Under the pieces are notes generated by a model. That model was given only the letters and a program-made list of their open reading frames with translations, did no database searches and was not told the DNA's origin. Made by a program: the position numbers and the translations under genes. DNA of 64,000 bases from Ignavibacteriales bacterium (lineage in GTDB: Bacteria > Bacteroidota > Ignavibacteria > Ignavibacteriales > Melioribacteraceae). The stretch is from the NCBI GenBank assembly GCA_026390775.1, contig JAPLFF010000003.1, positions 784,266 to 848,265 of the forward strand. The letters are read 5' to 3'. This document shows, in pieces, positions 61,204 to 64,000 of the stretch. Position 1 is the stretch's first letter. Each line of letters opens with the position of its first letter.

Positions 61204-62817
61204 TTAAAAGCGAGTATTAATACTTAGATAAATTCGGGAATAAGTTGTTGTCGCTTGGAATGTTCCCTCATAACTGATAGTAAGAAAACTATTATAAAAT
61301 AAGCGCCAAGATAAATCCAGATTTCCAATATTCTGAATCAGATTCGGTGAACCGCTAAGGAATTGATAATTAATTCTTTTTAATCCAAATCCAACATTCA
61401 TTTCACCATTAAACAAATCCTTATTGATTGCCGCGCTGTAATAATCTCCATTCACATATCCAGATTCAATTTTATTATAGTTAAGATAAATTGATGACAA
61501 TATCAACGGAAGTTGTATATAACCTAAATTAATTCCATAATTTCTTGATGGCTGCGGATCACCCTTACTAAAACGATAACCATAATTAAATCCTAACCAC
61601 AAATAATTAAACGGCCGCAGATTCATTCTCAATCCAAATCCTTGCTGTGTTGATGATGCAAGAATACTATCTGCCAAGTTCTTATATGTCTCATAGTATG
61701 CGATGTTTTTTCTCGCATCATAAGAGGCGCTAAAGTTTAACCAATTATTGAGAGAATAAGAACCAAGTATGAACAAACTTGTAAGATCAAAGGATGATTG
61801 ATCAATTCCATTTTTCCTTTTATAGAGATCTACTTCAGAAGAAAAAAACAGACCTAAATTTTGCGTAAGATTACTATTATTCTGGAAGTACAAAAATCTT
61901 CTGTCGGTCTTAAAATTATTTGTCTGCTGAAAAATTCCAATAGTATTTTGCATTGAAGCATTTCCCAAACTATCGCTTCTGAAGAGATAGCCGCCATACT
62001 CAAACAATTTAATATCATATCCATAATCTGTAAAGTTTGGTCTCGAACCTACAATAGCGCCAATTACAAATTTGCTGATAGATGTTTCTAACTGAAGTCC
62101 ATCAATAGCGCCAAGACTTGAAGTTCTAATATTAATTTTTCTTCCGAATGTAATTTTTGTTTTATCGCTAATTTTATAATTGATTGAAAGGTCATATACT
62201 TTCAAAGCGTCTCCAATATTATTTTGAACATCGTTCCATCGGTCTGATCTGTATGAAAAATTAATATAACTTGAAAATGATAATGGCGATCTGAAAATTG
62301 AATCTGCATCCATTGAAAAAGAATAACGCCAATTCTGAGAATTAGGTAATCCGTCAGCGTTAGATAAATTTGAATACGATGAGATTGAGAAATTACCTCT
62401 GATCTTTTTAGTATAATACGGCGTTACTCTCTCTGTTACAGCTTTATTTTCTGTAACTGTTTCCTGTAAAGATATTTTTTGATCAACTTTTTCTGCAACA
62501 GGTTTAACCGTATCCGTTTGTTTTGCAAATGTTCTAATCTCGTCCCCAACTTTCAATTGATAGTTATTAATTGCAATTCCTGAGCAGGACGTAGTTGAAA
62601 TAAATTTAATAATTATCACCGGCTTCAGAATCCCTTTAATATCAGTATATAAAGTATCGTTAGTTGCTATTCCTTCAGTATTCTCGAATCGCACATAAAT
62701 ATTTTGAGAAGTGATAAAAGAAATTTTCCCTACTCTAACTTCTTTAGAAATCTCTTGTGCAAATAAACTAACAGCACACATTGAAAAGATAATTATCAAA
62801 AAAATTCTTTTTACCAT
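61204..62817 (-). CDS. Outer-membrane beta-barrel protein coupled to a multihaem cytochrome
   Basis: The 537-residue protein has a signal peptide (VKRIFLIIIFSMCAVSLFAQ). An N-terminal domain of about 100 residues follows (VRVGKISFITSQNIYVRF, IKGILKPVIIIKF). Then come some 16 alternating amphipathic strands, e.g. YSFSMDADSIFRSPLSFSSY, ITFGRKINIRTS, LWLGFNYGYRFS, LTISYEGTFQATTTYSRIYL, ending in a final Phe as outer-membrane proteins do. Its ATG directly follows the TAA of the cytochrome gene, so the two are translationally coupled. That pairing suggests an MtrB-like porin sheath for electron transfer; this is inference. Confidence 0.75.
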   Translation of the reverse strand: MVKRIFLIIIFSMCAVSLFAQEISKEVRVGKISFITSQNIYVRFENTEGIATNDTLYTDIKGILKPVIIIKFISTTSCSGIAINNYQLKVGDEIRTFAKQTDTVKPVAEKVDQKISLQETVTENKAVTERVTPYYTKKIRGNFSISSYSNLSNADGLPNSQNWRYSFSMDADSIFRSPLSFSSYINFSYRSDRWNDVQNNIGDALKVYDLSINYKISDKTKITFGRKINIRTSSLGAIDGLQLETSISKFVIGAIVGSRPNFTDYGYDIKLFEYGGYLFRSDSLGNASMQNTIGIFQQTNNFKTDRRFLYFQNNSNLTQNLGLFFSSEVDLYKRKNGIDQSSFDLTSLFILGSYSLNNWLNFSASYDARKNIAYYETYKNLADSILASSTQQGFGLRMNLRPFNYLWLGFNYGYRFSKGDPQPSRNYGINLGYIQLPLILSSIYLNYNKIESGYVNGDYYSAAINKDLFNGEMNVGFGLKRINYQFLSGSPNLIQNIGNLDLSWRLFYNSFLTISYEGTFQATTTYSRIYLSINTRF

Positions 62818-64000
62818 TTATCCACCCGAATCTCCAGTTGGATGACAACTATAGCAACCGGCAGGAGTGGAAACGTAATTTCTAACACCTTGGTGCTTGG
62901 AATCCATCTGTGCCTGAGGATGACATTTGAAACAGCTGAATGTTTTGAAATTTGTTTGATCTGAATGACAATCACTGCAAAGTGTCCATCTACCTCTATG
63001 TTTTCCCGAATAGATTGGGAAGTACTGTCCATCATGATTAAACGTTGAAGGTGTCCATGCATTTTGTGTATGGCAACTTTCACAATTCGTAGGGAAATGG
63101 GCAGTTACATGGTTCGGATTAGTAGTACTGTTGTATTTTGCCTGATGGCATCCTACACACTGAGTAGGAGCGCTACTATAATTTCCAGTATGACAATTAG
63201 CACACTGATTCGCAATCGTAAGATGAGCACCAAGTATTGGATAATAATTATTATGAATCGGAAAAGTAGCCGGCTTCCAACCAGGATTAGTTGTGTGGCA
63301 TTGATCGCAGGTATTAGGAATATTTAATGTCACATGATTAGGATTAGTTGTGCTCTGATACCTTGCTAAATGGCAACTCGAACAAATTGTTGAAGTTCCT
63401 TTAAATGTTGTTACATGGCAACTAGTACAAGTCACATTTACATGAGATCCTGTTAAAGGGAATGACGTTGTTGAATGATTAAATACAGCTCCTTGCCAGG
63501 TTGTTGTTGTATGGCATTGTGTACAATCTGTTGGGTATCCTTGTGAAAGATGATTTAGTGCACTATTAAAATTTGTTTGATGGCATGAGATACATGTTGT
63601 TGGTGTTCCACCTGAAAATCCGTTTGTATGGCATAATGCACAACTGACATTTACATGAGATCCTGTTAATGGAAATAACGTTGTTGAATGATTGAATGTA
63701 ACTGCGTTCCATGCAACTGTGGTATGGCACTTTGCACAATCTGTTGGGTATCCTTGTGCAACATGATTTAGTGCACTATTAAAATTTGTTTGATGGCATG
63801 AGATACATGTTGTTGGTGTTCCACCCGAAAATCCGTTTGTATGGCATAACGCACAACTGACATTTACATGAGATCCTGTTAATGGGAATGACGTTGTTGA
63901 ATGATTGAATGTAACTGCGTTCCATGCAACTGTGGTATGGCACTTTGCACAATCTGTTGGGTATCCTTGTGCAACATGATTTAGTGCACTATTAAAATTT
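62818..64000 (-). CDS. Large multihaem c-type cytochrome, 5' end outside window
   Basis: The minus-strand frame is open from the window edge to a TAA at 62818-62820, giving 393 visible residues with no internal stop. I count 16 CxxCH haem motifs (e.g. DCAKCH, SCALCH, TCISCH, DCTQCH, TCDQCH, NCESCH, GCYSCH), about one per 25 residues. A 71-residue repeat with three haems (NFNSALNHVAQGYPTDCAKC...) occurs twice nearly unchanged, a third time degenerate, and begins again at the edge. A GTG at 63433-63435 lies inside and is not the real start. Covalent haems place it in the periplasm or outside. Confidence 0.92.
   Translation of the reverse strand, partial: NFNSALNHVAQGYPTDCAKCHTTVAWNAVTFNHSTTSFPLTGSHVNVSCALCHTNGFSGGTPTTCISCHQTNFNSALNHVAQGYPTDCAKCHTTVAWNAVTFNHSTTLFPLTGSHVNVSCALCHTNGFSGGTPTTCISCHQTNFNSALNHLSQGYPTDCTQCHTTTTWQGAVFNHSTTSFPLTGSHVNVTCTSCHVTTFKGTSTICSSCHLARYQSTTNPNHVTLNIPNTCDQCHTTNPGWKPATFPIHNNYYPILGAHLTIANQCANCHTGNYSSAPTQCVGCHQAKYNSTTNPNHVTAHFPTNCESCHTQNAWTPSTFNHDGQYFPIYSGKHRGRWTLCSDCHSDQTNFKTFSCFKCHPQAQMDSKHQGVRNYVSTPAGCYSCHPTGDSGG
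63552..64000. repeat. 213-bp near-identical tandem coding repeat
   Basis: Copy 1 (63552-63764) and copy 2 (63765-63977) differ at only four positions by my reading; a third copy begins at 63978 and runs off the window. A diverged copy lies just downstream (about 63340-63551). The period of 213 bp is exactly 71 codons, so the repeat is in frame in the cytochrome. Confidence 0.9.

Noticed and set aside
62811..63083. A 90-residue open frame overlapping the cytochrome on the same strand
   Set aside because: It is out of frame with 16 haem motifs and has no coding character; an overlap shadow of the cytochrome gene.
62818..63435. A complete 205-residue cytochrome starting at the GTG 63433-63435
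   Set aside because: The same frame continues without a stop to the window edge with more CxxCH motifs and the 71-residue repeat, so the GTG is internal.
63552..64000. CRISPR or satellite interpretation of the 213-bp repeats
   Set aside because: The period is exactly 71 codons and the frame with haem motifs stays open, so the repeat is coding.
1..64000. tRNA, rRNA or riboswitch genes in the larger gaps
   Set aside because: I looked for T-loop and known conserved RNA sequences in the intergenic DNA and saw none; a covariance search would be needed to be sure.

Overview
The window is a stretch of AT-rich bacterial chromosome, about one third G+C by eye, densely packed with protein genes. I see no rRNA, tRNA or CRISPR array. 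Several features suggest the FCB superphylum and most likely Ignavibacteriota (the Melioribacter/Ignavibacterium side): the short principal sigma factor starting [19 protein letters not shown], a 66-residue histone-H1-like protein, TAnnTTTG boxes before some genes, and a repeat-built multihaem cytochrome next to an outer-membrane barrel. The taxonomic call is inference; no marker RNA is present.

Layout. 1-9.2 kb (minus strand): partial outer-membrane protein, MFS permease, PepD dipeptidase with an orphan PqqD-like gene, OPT oligopeptide transporter, TIGR02757 protein, pdxJ and an ALDH7-type dehydrogenase. 10.2-11.6 kb (plus): lysine 6-aminotransferase, which supplies the substrate of the ALDH7 enzyme. 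11.7-20 kb: rsmI, apt, dus, MFS, CapA-like protein, histone-like protein, membrane Fe-S oxidoreductase, bioY and a hydrolase. 20.2-22 kb: a three-gene unit of a HisA-like protein, a cyclic-nucleotide-binding-domain protein and a universal stress protein. 22.8-30.5 kb: a copper/silver-type efflux cluster with Cys-rich leader protein, CusA-like pump, TolC-like channel, CusB-like adaptor carrying a metal-binding domain, and two small periplasmic metal-binding proteins. 30.5-34.6 kb: principal sigma factor with a long leader, hydrolase and a cysteine-synthase-like enzyme.

34.6-37.5 kb is accessory DNA. It holds a toxin-antitoxin pair, two small orphan genes and an HNH protein, all on the minus strand, with an attC-like inverted structure between two of them. 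37.8-39.3 kb has a HisH-like protein that has lost its catalytic Cys and His, and a metallophosphoesterase. 39.3-39.6 kb is a MITE-like element. 39.6-45.9 kb has two tandem PEP-synthase-like proteins without the phosphohistidine domain, next to glutamate dehydrogenase. 46.2-51.6 kb: prolyl oligopeptidase, aldehyde dehydrogenase, lipoprotein and a YebC regulator.

51.6-61.1 kb is a complete reductive pyrimidine-catabolism operon: NCS1 permease, dihydropyrimidinase, PreA, PreT, class III aminotransferase, beta-ureidopropionase and MmsA. It would take uracil or thymine to beta-alanine-type products and on to acyl-CoA. 61.2-64 kb: an outer-membrane barrel translationally coupled to a large multihaem cytochrome that runs off the window and is built from 71-residue, three-haem repeats. 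This is a candidate porin-cytochrome conduit.

The intergenic DNA is rich in short perfect hairpins with 2-3 nt loops. Two sets of them sit inside MITE-like units with terminal inverted repeats and flanking direct repeats.
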